DNA of 7,791 bases from JAUYQR01 sp031377265 (GCF_031377265.1 NZ_JANMET010000379.1:1-7791), one strand, 5' to 3'. Positions 1 through 5,555 are shown, numbered from the stretch's first letter. Made by a program: numbers and translations. The notes: a model not told the origin generated them from the letters alone.

Positions 1-477
1 GGCAATGCCCGAGGTGTCCTTGGCGCGGAAATGGGTGTCCACCGCCTCATAGCGCACATCGCGCAGGCCAACTGCACCGGCCATATCCTGCAACTCGCAA
101 TCGCCATTGGCCGAACAGGTCAGGCAGTCCAGCGGATGGTCGGAGATGTACAGCTCCATCACGCCGCGCCGCAGCTGCTTCAGCTTGGCGTTCTGGGTGT
201 GAACTTTAAGGCCGGGGGCAACCGGAGTGGTGCAAGATGCCGGGGTGCCGTTGCGGCCTTCGATTTCGACGAGGCAAAGGCGGCAGGAGCCGAAGGCATC
301 AACCGAGTCCGTAGCGCAAAGTTTGGGGACCGATATGCCCGCTTCCGCCGCTGCCCGCATGATGCTGGTGCCTTCCGGGACGGTCACGTCGAAGCCGTCG
401 ATGGTCAGGGTGACCATCTGTTTGCTTTTCGCCGCAGGGGTGCCGAAATCGCGGTCGGGGATGATGAAGTCTTTCAT
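1..477 (-). CDS. fdsA: NAD-dependent formate dehydrogenase alpha subunit, N-terminal part (truncated by window edge)
   Basis: This is the catalytic subunit of a soluble molybdenum formate dehydrogenase, which oxidises formate to CO2 and passes electrons to NAD+ through FdsB/FdsG. Only the first 159 residues are present; the reading frame stays open to base 1. Residues about 20-100 form a NuoG-like [2Fe-2S] ferredoxin domain with Cys54, Cys65, Cys68 and Cys82. Next comes the His-Cys3 [4Fe-4S] motif (His114, Cys118, Cys121, Cys127, read as HPLDCLTC...C). The Mo-bis-MGD domain and the active-site Cys or Sec lie outside the window. The start is ATG at 477, with AGGAAG 7 nt upstream (485-490), and it overlaps the fdsB stop as ATGA. 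An NADH-dehydrogenase NuoG or hydrogenase HoxU-type protein could share these two cluster motifs. The position directly after fdsG-fdsB makes FdsA much more likely. Confidence 0.93.
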   Translation of the reverse strand, partial: MKDFIIPDRDFGTPAAKSKQMVTLTIDGFDVTVPEGTSIMRAAAEAGISVPKLCATDSVDAFGSCRLCLVEIEGRNGTPASCTTPVAPGLKVHTQNAKLKQLRRGVMELYISDHPLDCLTCSANGDCELQDMAGAVGLRDVRYEAVDTHFRAKDTSGIA

Positions 478-2000
478 TCGGCGGCTTCCTTCATGGGCGA
501 GAAGTCATCGGGGAAATGGGTCAGCGCGGACATCACCGGGTATGGTGTGAAGCCGCCAAGGGCACAGAGAGATCCGGCCTTCATCGTGTTGCACAGGTCG
601 GTCAACAGCGGGATTGCGGCGGCGTCGCCTTTGGCGATGCGGTCGATGGTTTCAGTGCCCCGAACCGCGCCGATCCGGCAGGGTGTACACTTGCCGCACG
701 ACTCGATGGCGCAGAATTCCATCGCGAAGCGGGCTTGTTTCAACATATCGGCACTGTCGTCGAACACGGTCAGCCCGGCGTGGCCGATCAACCCGCCTTG
801 GCCCGCAAACTCTTCATATCCGAAGGGCGTGTCGAACTGCGCACGCGGATGATAGGCACCCAGCGGCCCACCAACCTGAACCGCCTTGACCGGCCGACCC
901 GAGGCGCAGCCCCCTGCAATATCATCGACAATCTGGCCCAGCGTCAGGCCAAAGGCCGTCTCATACAACCCACCAAACCGAACATTCCCGGCGATCTGCA
1001 GCGGGATCGTCCCGCGCGACCGGCCAAGGCCAAAGTCCTTGTAGTAGGCTGCGCCCTTTTCGAAAATCGCCGGCACGGTCGCCAGTGAGATCACGTTGTT
1101 CACCACCGTCGGTTTGCCCATGAAGCCTTCCAGCGCCGGCAGCGGCGGCTTGGCACGAACAACGCCGCGCTTGCCCTCCAACGAGTTCAGCAGCGAGGTT
1201 TCCTCGCCACAAACATATGCACCGGCACCGACACGAATTTCAATGTCGAACCTATGGCCCGAACCCATCACTGACGCGCCCAGCAACCCAGCATCGCGTG
1301 CCAGATCGCAGGCGGCCTGCATCACGCGGATTGCGACCGGGTATTCCGAACGGATGTACACAAATCCCTTGGTGGCACCGGTTGCCAGCCCGGCGATTAT
1401 CATTCCTTCGATCAAGGTGAAGGGATCACCTTCCATCAGCATCCGGTCCGCGAAAGTGGCGCTGTCGCCTTCATCGGCGTTGCAGACAATGTACTTGCGG
1501 TCGGCAACCGCCTCGCTGACGGTTTTCCATTTGATGCCAGTCGGGAATCCGGCACCACCGCGCCCGCGTAGGCCGGAGGCTGTGACTTCGGCCACGATCC
1601 CGGCCTTGTCCATGCCAAGCGCACGGCGCAGGCCCGACAAGCCACCCTGTGCCTCATACTCGGCCAACGACAGCGGATCGATCACCCCAACCCGGGCAAA
1701 GGTCAGCCGCGTCTGACCTTTCATCCAGGGCAATTCGGCAACCTGGCCCAGCGCCCTGGGATGCGCTGCAATATCGCCGAACAACCCCGGCACATCGGCC
1801 ACTGTCATCGGTCCGAACCCGACGCGCCCGGCACCCGTCACGACCTCGACCAGCGGCTCCAGCCAGACCATCCCGTGCGAGCCGTTGCGCACAATCTCAA
1901 CCGGCACCCCACGCCGCGCCGCCTCTGCCTGAACGGCGGCGGCAACTTCGTCGGCACCCAAGGCCACGGCTGCAGAATCGAGGGGGATGTAGACCTTCAT
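474..2000 (-). CDS. fdsB: NAD-dependent formate dehydrogenase beta subunit (NuoF-like, FMN/[4Fe-4S]/NAD binding)
   Basis: This is the diaphorase subunit of the formate dehydrogenase: it takes electrons from FdsA and reduces NAD+ at FMN. It has 508 residues, in the range for FdsB. Residues 1 to about 90 look like the thioredoxin-fold domain fused to FdsB and contain no cysteine, so no [2Fe-2S] cluster is expected there. Residues 146-158 (GRGGAGFPTGIKW) are the NuoF/HoxF glycine-rich FMN/NAD loop. A second Gly-rich segment, with GAGAYVCGEETSL, spans 258-270. Cys435, Cys438 and Cys441 (ESCGKCTPC) plus Cys479 form the [4Fe-4S] site. A strong GGAGG lies 7 nt before the ATG (2008-2012, inside fdsG). 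The gene overlaps fdsG by 4 nt and fdsA by 4 nt (ATGA at both), so translation is probably coupled. NuoF alone is unlikely because of the fused N-terminal domain and the gene order. Confidence 0.96.
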   Translation of the reverse strand: MKVYIPLDSAAVALGADEVAAAVQAEAARRGVPVEIVRNGSHGMVWLEPLVEVVTGAGRVGFGPMTVADVPGLFGDIAAHPRALGQVAELPWMKGQTRLTFARVGVIDPLSLAEYEAQGGLSGLRRALGMDKAGIVAEVTASGLRGRGGAGFPTGIKWKTVSEAVADRKYIVCNADEGDSATFADRMLMEGDPFTLIEGMIIAGLATGATKGFVYIRSEYPVAIRVMQAACDLARDAGLLGASVMGSGHRFDIEIRVGAGAYVCGEETSLLNSLEGKRGVVRAKPPLPALEGFMGKPTVVNNVISLATVPAIFEKGAAYYKDFGLGRSRGTIPLQIAGNVRFGGLYETAFGLTLGQIVDDIAGGCASGRPVKAVQVGGPLGAYHPRAQFDTPFGYEEFAGQGGLIGHAGLTVFDDSADMLKQARFAMEFCAIESCGKCTPCRIGAVRGTETIDRIAKGDAAAIPLLTDLCNTMKAGSLCALGGFTPYPVMSALTHFPDDFSPMKEAAE

Positions 2001-2467
2001 GCCCGCGCCTCCGCAATCAGCCCATCAACCCGCGTTTCATCGCACCGCCCTACAAGCCGGCCATCCAGCATCGCAGCCGGGCCACAGGCGCAAAGCCCGA
2101 GGCAGAACACCGGCTCCAGCGTCACGGCGCCATCAGGTGTGGTGCCATGCCAATCCACGCCCAATGCGCCCTGAACATGGGCCGCCACCCGGTCTGCGCC
2201 CATCGCCTGACAGGCCTCGGCCCGGCACAGCTTCAGCACGTGCCGCCCAGCGGGCACCTCGCGGAAATCGTGATAGAAGCTCATCACGCCATGCACTTCG
2301 GCCTTCGACAGGTTCAGCGCCTTGGCGATCACCGGCAGCACGGTCTGGGGGACATGGCCAAACTCGGCCTGAATGGCATGCAGAATCGGCAGCAACGGCC
2401 CTTCCAACACTACATGCGCCTCGATTATCTCCGCGACGCGGTCGGTGACGGTGGCGGTATCAAGCAT
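1997..2467 (-). CDS. fdsG: NAD-dependent formate dehydrogenase gamma subunit (NuoE-like [2Fe-2S] protein)
   Basis: This is the small [2Fe-2S] subunit of the soluble formate dehydrogenase and the first gene of the fds operon. Its 156 residues match the NuoE/HoxE thioredoxin-like family. An N-terminal helical part (about 1-75, with the family-typical LNLSKAEVHGVMSFYHDF) precedes the cluster domain. Ligands are Cys81 and Cys86 (C-x4-C, LCRAEAC) and Cys122 and Cys126 (C-x3-C, CLGLC). The ATG at 2467 has AGAGG 8 nt upstream (2476-2480). Its stop overlaps the fdsB start as ATGA. The gene order fdsG-fdsB-fdsA is that of known fdsGBACD operons of Rhodobacter and Cupriavidus; fdsC and fdsD would be expected beyond the left edge. 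It is likely controlled by the LysR-type gene immediately upstream, through the repeats at 2507-2561. Confidence 0.95.
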   Translation of the reverse strand: MLDTATVTDRVAEIIEAHVVLEGPLLPILHAIQAEFGHVPQTVLPVIAKALNLSKAEVHGVMSFYHDFREVPAGRHVLKLCRAEACQAMGADRVAAHVQGALGVDWHGTTPDGAVTLEPVFCLGLCACGPAAMLDGRLVGRCDETRVDGLIAEARA

Positions 2468-2495
2468 CTGGCGGACCTCTGGCTGGCGTGCGCCC

Positions 2496-2523
2496 GTGAT
2501 ACGCTGATTGATAGGGAAATCAA
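2496..2523 (-). promoter_or_regulatory. Possible fdsGBA promoter (-35/-10-like elements)
   Basis: On the minus strand, TTGATT (2523-2518) and TATCAC (2501-2496) are separated by 16 nt and resemble a weak sigma-70 promoter. This would start transcription near 2489 and leave a leader of about 22 nt before the fdsG ATG, with the AGAGG site inside it. The weak match fits a promoter that needs an activator. The -35-like element lies inside the second inverted repeat. This is a prediction from spacing only. Confidence 0.3.
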
Positions 2524-2524
2524 T
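2507..2524. promoter_or_regulatory. Second inverted repeat, candidate LysR activation site overlapping the fds -35 region
   Basis: ATTGAT (2507-2512) and ATCAAT (2519-2524) form a perfect inverted repeat with a 6-nt spacer. The sequence TTGATAGGGAAAT at 2508-2520 recurs with one base missing on the opposite strand of the first repeat (2561-2550), so the two sites share one recognition sequence. Centre-to-centre distance is about 35 bp. This fits the usual pairing of a distal recognition site and a promoter-proximal activation site in LysR-controlled promoters. Confidence 0.45.
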
Positions 2525-2540
2525 CTCGATAAGCCGTTGC

Positions 2541-2561
2541 TTGATAGCTATTTCCTATCAA
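2541..2561. promoter_or_regulatory. Candidate LysR-family operator (recognition site) upstream of fdsG
   Basis: A perfect inverted repeat: TTGATAG (2541-2547), a 7-nt spacer, and CTATCAA (2555-2561). Its core ATAG-N7-CTAT contains the T-N11-A pattern of LysR boxes (T2545, A2557). It overlaps the regulator's stop codon (2558-2560). It is centred 84 bp before the fdsG ATG, and near -62 of the start site predicted from the promoter-like elements at 2496-2523. The sequence is seen directly; binding by the neighbouring LysR protein is inferred. Confidence 0.6.
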
Positions 2562-3439
2562 AACCCAAGGCGCACTGCATCTTCGATCAGAGCACGCAGA
2601 ACCGGCGTCTGCGGATCTCGTTTCGCCGCGATCAGGCCAACGGTGTGTTCGGCCTCCGGCTCGACAATCGGCAAGGACAAAAGCCGCCCATCAGCCACCA
2701 CCATATCGGCAAGTTTCTTTGGCACCACGCTGACCCACTGTCCGGTAAGAACGTGCGAAATCAATGCGATGGTGGAATTTGATTCAATGGTGGGGCTGAC
2801 CTGCACCCCCGCTTCGGCCAAATGCTGATTGACGATGCGCCGGTTCTGCATATCTGAGGTCAATAGGCACAGAGGATAGGTCGAGACCTCGGCCCAGCTG
2901 ACCCGGCTGCGGGCCGCAAGCGGGCTGTCTGGCGTACACAAAAGCCGGTAGAATTCGGTGTAAAGCGGCACTTGGGCAACGCGGCCAAGCGGCTCGTTAT
3001 CCAGGTAGGTGATTCCAGCCTCCAGATCGAGGCTTTCGATCCCGGTCAGGATCTCGGCCGAGGTGCGGCTGAGGATTGCCACGCGCACATTGGGGTGCCG
3101 CTTGGTGAACGGGCCGGTCAGGTCCGCCACCATCGGCAAGGCAGTGGGAATCACGCCGATCCTGAGGTGACCGGACAGCCCGGAACGGACGGTGCGCATC
3201 TCGTCCTTCAGATCACGCATGTCGCCGACAATCTTTAGCGCGCGGTCCAGCACGCGCTGACCCTCCGGGGTCAGGCCCTGAAAGCGGCTACCGCGAAACA
3301 CCAGTTGCACGCCCAACTGATCCTCAAGCTGGCGGATTGCCCCGGAAAGCGAGGGCTGCGTCACCCCACACGCCACCGCAGCACGGCCAAAGTGCCGCTC
3401 CTTGGCCAAGGCGATGAACATTTCCAGCTTGTCTATCAT
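2558..3439 (-). CDS. LysR-type transcriptional regulator, probable regulator of the fds operon
   Basis: This 293-residue DNA-binding regulator has the usual LysR length. Residues 1-60 form the winged helix-turn-helix (MIDKLEMFIALAKERHFGRAA, recognition part around VTQPSLSGAIRQLE). Residues from about 88 (GHLRIGVIPTALPMV) to the end form the periplasmic-binding-protein-like effector domain. The start chosen is ATG at 3439, where the family alignment begins. The frame is open to 3559, but the extra 40 residues do not look like LysR and would run into the divergent peptidase gene. No good Shine-Dalgarno precedes 3439. The gene lies just upstream of fdsG on the same strand, and its stop codon sits inside an inverted repeat with the LysR T-N11-A form. 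The effector is probably formate or a related C1 compound, but this is inferred only from position. It may also act on the divergent peptidase gene. Confidence 0.95.
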   Translation of the reverse strand: MIDKLEMFIALAKERHFGRAAVACGVTQPSLSGAIRQLEDQLGVQLVFRGSRFQGLTPEGQRVLDRALKIVGDMRDLKDEMRTVRSGLSGHLRIGVIPTALPMVADLTGPFTKRHPNVRVAILSRTSAEILTGIESLDLEAGITYLDNEPLGRVAQVPLYTEFYRLLCTPDSPLAARSRVSWAEVSTYPLCLLTSDMQNRRIVNQHLAEAGVQVSPTIESNSTIALISHVLTGQWVSVVPKKLADMVVADGRLLSLPIVEPEAEHTVGLIAAKRDPQTPVLRALIEDAVRLGF

Positions 3440-3499
3440 CTGCCAAGCGTGCCCCGACCTGCCCTTGCCCGCAAGCCCCGCAACGCCTAACTCTACCCT
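3440..3499. promoter_or_regulatory. Divergent intergenic region between the LysR gene and the S49 peptidase gene
   Basis: This 60-bp gap must contain or overlap the promoters for the LysR gene (leftward) and the peptidase operon (rightward). It holds one short palindrome, CTTGCCCGCAAG (3464-3475; 5-bp arms, 2-nt spacer). No clear -35/-10 pair is visible, and there is no Shine-Dalgarno before either start codon. It has no ATAG-N7-CTAT box like the one upstream of fdsG. Confidence 0.4.
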
Positions 3500-4291
3500 A
3501 TGAAACGTTTCATCCCCTTTCTGCCAAAGCCAGCCTATGTGCCGGTGATCCGCCTGCAAGGCACCATTGGCACCGGTGGCCGCAGCCTGAGCGATCAGGG
3601 CCTTGCTTTGCTGATCGACCGCGCCTTCAGCCGGGGCAAACCGGCGGCGGTGGCGCTGCAGATCAATTCTCCGGGCGGGTCGGCGGTGCAGTCATCGCTG
3701 ATCGCCGCGCGGATCAGGCGGCTGGCTGAGGAAAAGAAGGTCGAGGTTCACGCCTTTATCGAGGACGTGGCAGCAAGCGGCGGCTATTGGCTGGCCTGTG
3801 CCGGCGACAAGATCTGGGTTGACCCAAGCTCTATCGTCGGGTCGATCGGAGTGATCTTCGCCTCGTTCGGGTTTCCCGAACTCATGGCTCGGCAAGGGAT
3901 CGAACGGCGCGTTGTCACGGCTGGCCGTTCGAAAAGCTTTGCCGACCCGTTTCTGCCGCAAAAGCCCGAAGATGTGGACCGCCTGAAGGCACTGCAAACG
4001 CCAATCCACGATGCGTTCATCGCGCATGTAAAGGCGCGGCGCGGCGCGCGTCTGGCGGATGCTGACCTTTTCAATGCCGATATCTGGGTGGGTCAGGGGT
4101 CAGTAGACTTGGGCCTGACGGATGGCATCGGGCATCTGGTACCCAAGATGAAGGAGCTTTACGGCGAAAAGGTCCGCTTGGTGCCGTTTGGCCAGAAGCG
4201 CAGCCTTGCCCAGCGTCTGGGGCTGGCACTTGTTGATGACGCGTTGAATTCGGTGGAAGACCGCGCGCTTTGGTCACGGTACGGTTTGTAG
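3500..4291 (+). CDS. S49 family serine peptidase (SppA/SohB-type), compact form without membrane anchor
   Basis: A 263-residue member of the S49 (signal peptide peptidase A) family, which cleaves residual signal peptides or other peptides with a Ser/Lys dyad. The fold's hallmarks are present: QINSPGGS at 54-61, the nucleophile in ASGGYW (Ser93), SSIVGSIGV at 110-118, and the general base in GRSKSFADP (Lys145). The 52-residue Ser-to-Lys spacing equals that of Bacillus SppA (Ser147/Lys199, from memory). The N-terminus (MKRFIPFLPKPAYVPVIRLQ) goes straight into the first beta strand, with no hydrophobic transmembrane helix or signal peptide, unlike classical SppA. It may act in the cytoplasm or at the membrane surface. 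The ATG at 3500 is the only plausible start; no Shine-Dalgarno precedes it. The stop TAG (4289-4291) is followed with no gap by the next gene's ATG, which indicates an operon. Confidence 0.93.
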   Translation: MKRFIPFLPKPAYVPVIRLQGTIGTGGRSLSDQGLALLIDRAFSRGKPAAVALQINSPGGSAVQSSLIAARIRRLAEEKKVEVHAFIEDVAASGGYWLACAGDKIWVDPSSIVGSIGVIFASFGFPELMARQGIERRVVTAGRSKSFADPFLPQKPEDVDRLKALQTPIHDAFIAHVKARRGARLADADLFNADIWVGQGSVDLGLTDGIGHLVPKMKELYGEKVRLVPFGQKRSLAQRLGLALVDDALNSVEDRALWSRYGL

Positions 4292-4474
4292 ATGCTGGTC
4301 AAGATCGTTCTGGTCTTTCTGGGGGTGATGGTGCTGGTTGCCATGGTTGGCAAGGCGCTGTTTCCCGCCACCGTGCGCCAGATCGCAGCACGGCGTCACA
4401 AGGCGGTCGCCTGTCCGCGCTGCGGGCGCTATGTGATCGGGCGCAGCGGCTGCGACTGCGGAAGGAAAGCCTGA
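4292..4474 (+). CDS. Small single-pass membrane protein with zinc-ribbon-like tail, unknown function
   Basis: I do not recognise a named family. The 60-residue product has one hydrophobic helix at about 3-20 (VKIVLVFLGVMVLVAMVG). A basic linker follows (RQIAARRHK, 29-37), and then a C-terminal metal-site-like motif, CPRC (Cys41, Cys44) with CDC (Cys54, Cys56). The positive residues just after the helix predict an N-out/C-in topology, with the cysteine module in the cytoplasm. It begins directly after the peptidase stop codon. Its TGA (4472-4474) shares one base with the ATG of the next gene. Such tight packing on both sides, together with a coherent domain layout, argues that it is real and co-translated. 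It could be an adaptor for the upstream S49 peptidase, supplying the membrane anchor that enzyme lacks, but that is speculation. Confidence 0.78.
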   Translation: MLVKIVLVFLGVMVLVAMVGKALFPATVRQIAARRHKAVACPRCGRYVIGRSGCDCGRKA

Positions 4475-5247
4475 TGACGGCACTGGTGACCGGGGCGGGA
4501 AAACGGCTTGGCCGGGCGATGGCGCTGTATCTGGCTGGGCGAGGGCATGATGTGGCGGTGCACTACGCCAGTTCCGCAGACGCAGCCGAGGCGGTTGCCG
4601 CGGAAGTCCGTGCAGTCGGGCGGCATGCGGTAACCCTGCAGGCTGACCTTTTGGAAGAAGATGCGATGCAGGCGCTGGTGCCTGCAGCAGTCGCTGCACT
4701 CGGGTCGCTGACAGTGCTGGTGAACAACGCGTCGATCTTTGAATACGACAGCCTCCAGACGGCCACCAAGGAAAGCTGGGACCGGCATTTGTTATCAAAC
4801 CTGCGCGCGCCATACGTTCTGACGCAAGCCTTCGCCCGCCAATGCCCCGCCTTCACGCTGGACGAAGCGGAAGAGCCTTTGGCCCAGGGCCTGATCGTCA
4901 ATATGATCGACCAACGCATCCTGAAGCTGACGCCGGAGTTCTCCAGTTATACGATTGCCAAGATGGGTCTTTGGGCGCTGACCCGGACATCCGCCCAAGG
5001 CCTTGCGCCAAACATTCGGGTTAACGCCATTGGTCCGGGCCCCACCCTGCGTGGCGCACGCCAAAGCAAAGAGCACTTTGCCAAGCAGCGTGCGGCAACG
5101 GTTTTAGGGCGTGGCGCCAATCCTGCGGATATCACTGCAGCGCTTGGATTCTTTCTGGATAGCCCCTCGGTAACTGGCCAATTTCTGGCGATCGACGCCG
5201 GGCAGCACCTGGCCTGGAAGACCCCCGATGTGATCGGTCTGGAGTAG
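4474..5247 (+). CDS. Short-chain dehydrogenase/reductase of pteridine reductase (PTR1/FolM) type
   Basis: A 257-residue NADP(H)-dependent SDR. The nucleotide-binding motif is TGAGKRLG at 6-13; its TGxxxRLG form, with Arg11, is typical of pteridine reductases. NNAS follows at 84-87. The catalytic set is Asp146, Tyr159 and Lys163: the usual SDR serine is replaced by aspartate 13 residues before the tyrosine. This is the arrangement known from Leishmania PTR1 (Asp181/Tyr194/Lys198) and related FolM proteins. The C-terminus has the SDR pattern GQFLAIDAGQHL (236-247). The likely role is reduction of dihydropterins or dihydrofolate in folate or tetrahydromonapterin metabolism. An unrelated SDR substrate cannot be excluded. 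The start is ATG 4474, with AGGAAAG just upstream; the longer open frame to 4270 only overlaps the upstream genes. It is the last gene of the peptidase operon, with no obvious hairpin terminator after it. Confidence 0.93.
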   Translation: MTALVTGAGKRLGRAMALYLAGRGHDVAVHYASSADAAEAVAAEVRAVGRHAVTLQADLLEEDAMQALVPAAVAALGSLTVLVNNASIFEYDSLQTATKESWDRHLLSNLRAPYVLTQAFARQCPAFTLDEAEEPLAQGLIVNMIDQRILKLTPEFSSYTIAKMGLWALTRTSAQGLAPNIRVNAIGPGPTLRGARQSKEHFAKQRAATVLGRGANPADITAALGFFLDSPSVTGQFLAIDAGQHLAWKTPDVIGLE

Positions 5248-5403
5248 GGCAAAGCTGGCGCGCAACAAAGTTGTCCACTTCCGGTCTGTCAGTCATAGCT
5301 CTGTCATAAATAATGTTACATTTCAGAGATTTGGCCGATTTTCAAAAATCTTTCTAACAATTACAACGGCTTGCAATTCTGCCTAAAAAACAGGCAACCG
5401 CAC

Positions 5404-5507
5404 GAACCACGCTGAAAACAACGGAAAAACCGCCCTCGTGAAAACTTCTCCGCAGAGTTATCCACAGAAACCGTGGACAGCTTTTCTCTTGCTCCGACGC
5501 GTGGTTC
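5404..5507. repeat. Spaced 9-bp perfect inverted repeat flanking the DnaA box
   Basis: GAACCACGC at 5404-5412 is the exact reverse complement of GCGTGGTTC at 5499-5507, with 86 bases between the arms. The intervening segment includes the consensus DnaA box. Two arms of this length could occur by chance in 308 bases, so this may mean nothing. Alternatively they could be paired protein sites or the base of a structured leader. Confidence 0.35.
5458..5466 (+). promoter_or_regulatory. Perfect consensus DnaA box
   Basis: TTATCCACA is identical to the high-affinity E. coli DnaA box. It is followed after 5 nt by an opposed copy of the TGTCCAC core (CTGTCCACG on the minus strand, 5480-5472, three mismatches to consensus). 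A third related site, TTGTCCACT (two mismatches), lies at 5271-5279. The match is direct; binding by DnaA, and whether it serves gene regulation, DnaA titration or replication initiation, is inferred. Confidence 0.5.
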
Positions 5508-5555
5508 AGTGCAGCGGAAGTCAAGAATCGACCCCAGTATCGGCAGGCCCTCAGC

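Larger units (their letters stand above)
5248..5555. promoter_or_regulatory. AT-rich 308-bp non-coding region upstream of uvrC
   Basis: No credible gene lies here. The stretch is markedly AT-rich against its surroundings: only 17 of 60 bases at 5301-5360 are G or C. It contains DnaA-box-like sites (5271-5279, 5458-5466, 5472-5480) and a 14-bp AT palindrome GATTTTCAAAAATC (5337-5350). There is also a small hairpin TGCCT/AGGCA (5380-5384/5392-5396, loop AAAAAAC) and a 9-bp inverted repeat (5404-5412/5499-5507). The uvrC promoter must be here unless uvrC is read through from upstream. No convincing -35/-10 pair or LexA box (GAAC-N7-GTTC) was found. A weak AGG (5545-5547) is the only ribosome-site candidate before uvrC. 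Confidence 0.6.

Noticed and set aside
1649..2782. Long plus-strand open frame (377 codons) opposite fdsB, fdsG and the end of the LysR gene
   Set aside because: It is antisense to well-supported genes, composed of Pro/Arg/His-rich low-complexity translation typical of GC-rich shadow frames, with no recognisable domain.
3440..3559. 40-codon N-terminal extension of the LysR gene (start at 3559)
   Set aside because: The LysR family begins at the Met encoded at 3439. The extension is not LysR-like and would overlap the first 60 bases of the divergent peptidase gene.
4270..4473. 68-codon N-terminal extension of the reductase (start at 4270)
   Set aside because: The SDR fold starts at MTALVTGAGK (4474), which has a good ribosome site. 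The extension reads out of frame through the small membrane-protein gene and the peptidase end.
5380..5396. TGCCT-AAAAAAC-AGGCA hairpin as an intrinsic terminator after the reductase gene
   Set aside because: The stem is only 5 bp and no T-run follows on either strand.
5248..5555. Chromosomal replication origin (oriC) as a firm call
   Set aside because: There is one perfect and two imperfect DnaA boxes in AT-rich DNA, but no typical origin neighbour genes and no way to compute genome-wide GC skew here. It is kept as a candidate observation only.
5395..5555. LexA (SOS) box upstream of uvrC
   Set aside because: The alphaproteobacterial form GAAC-N7-GTTC was looked for. GAAC occurs at 5404, but GTTC does not follow at the required spacing.
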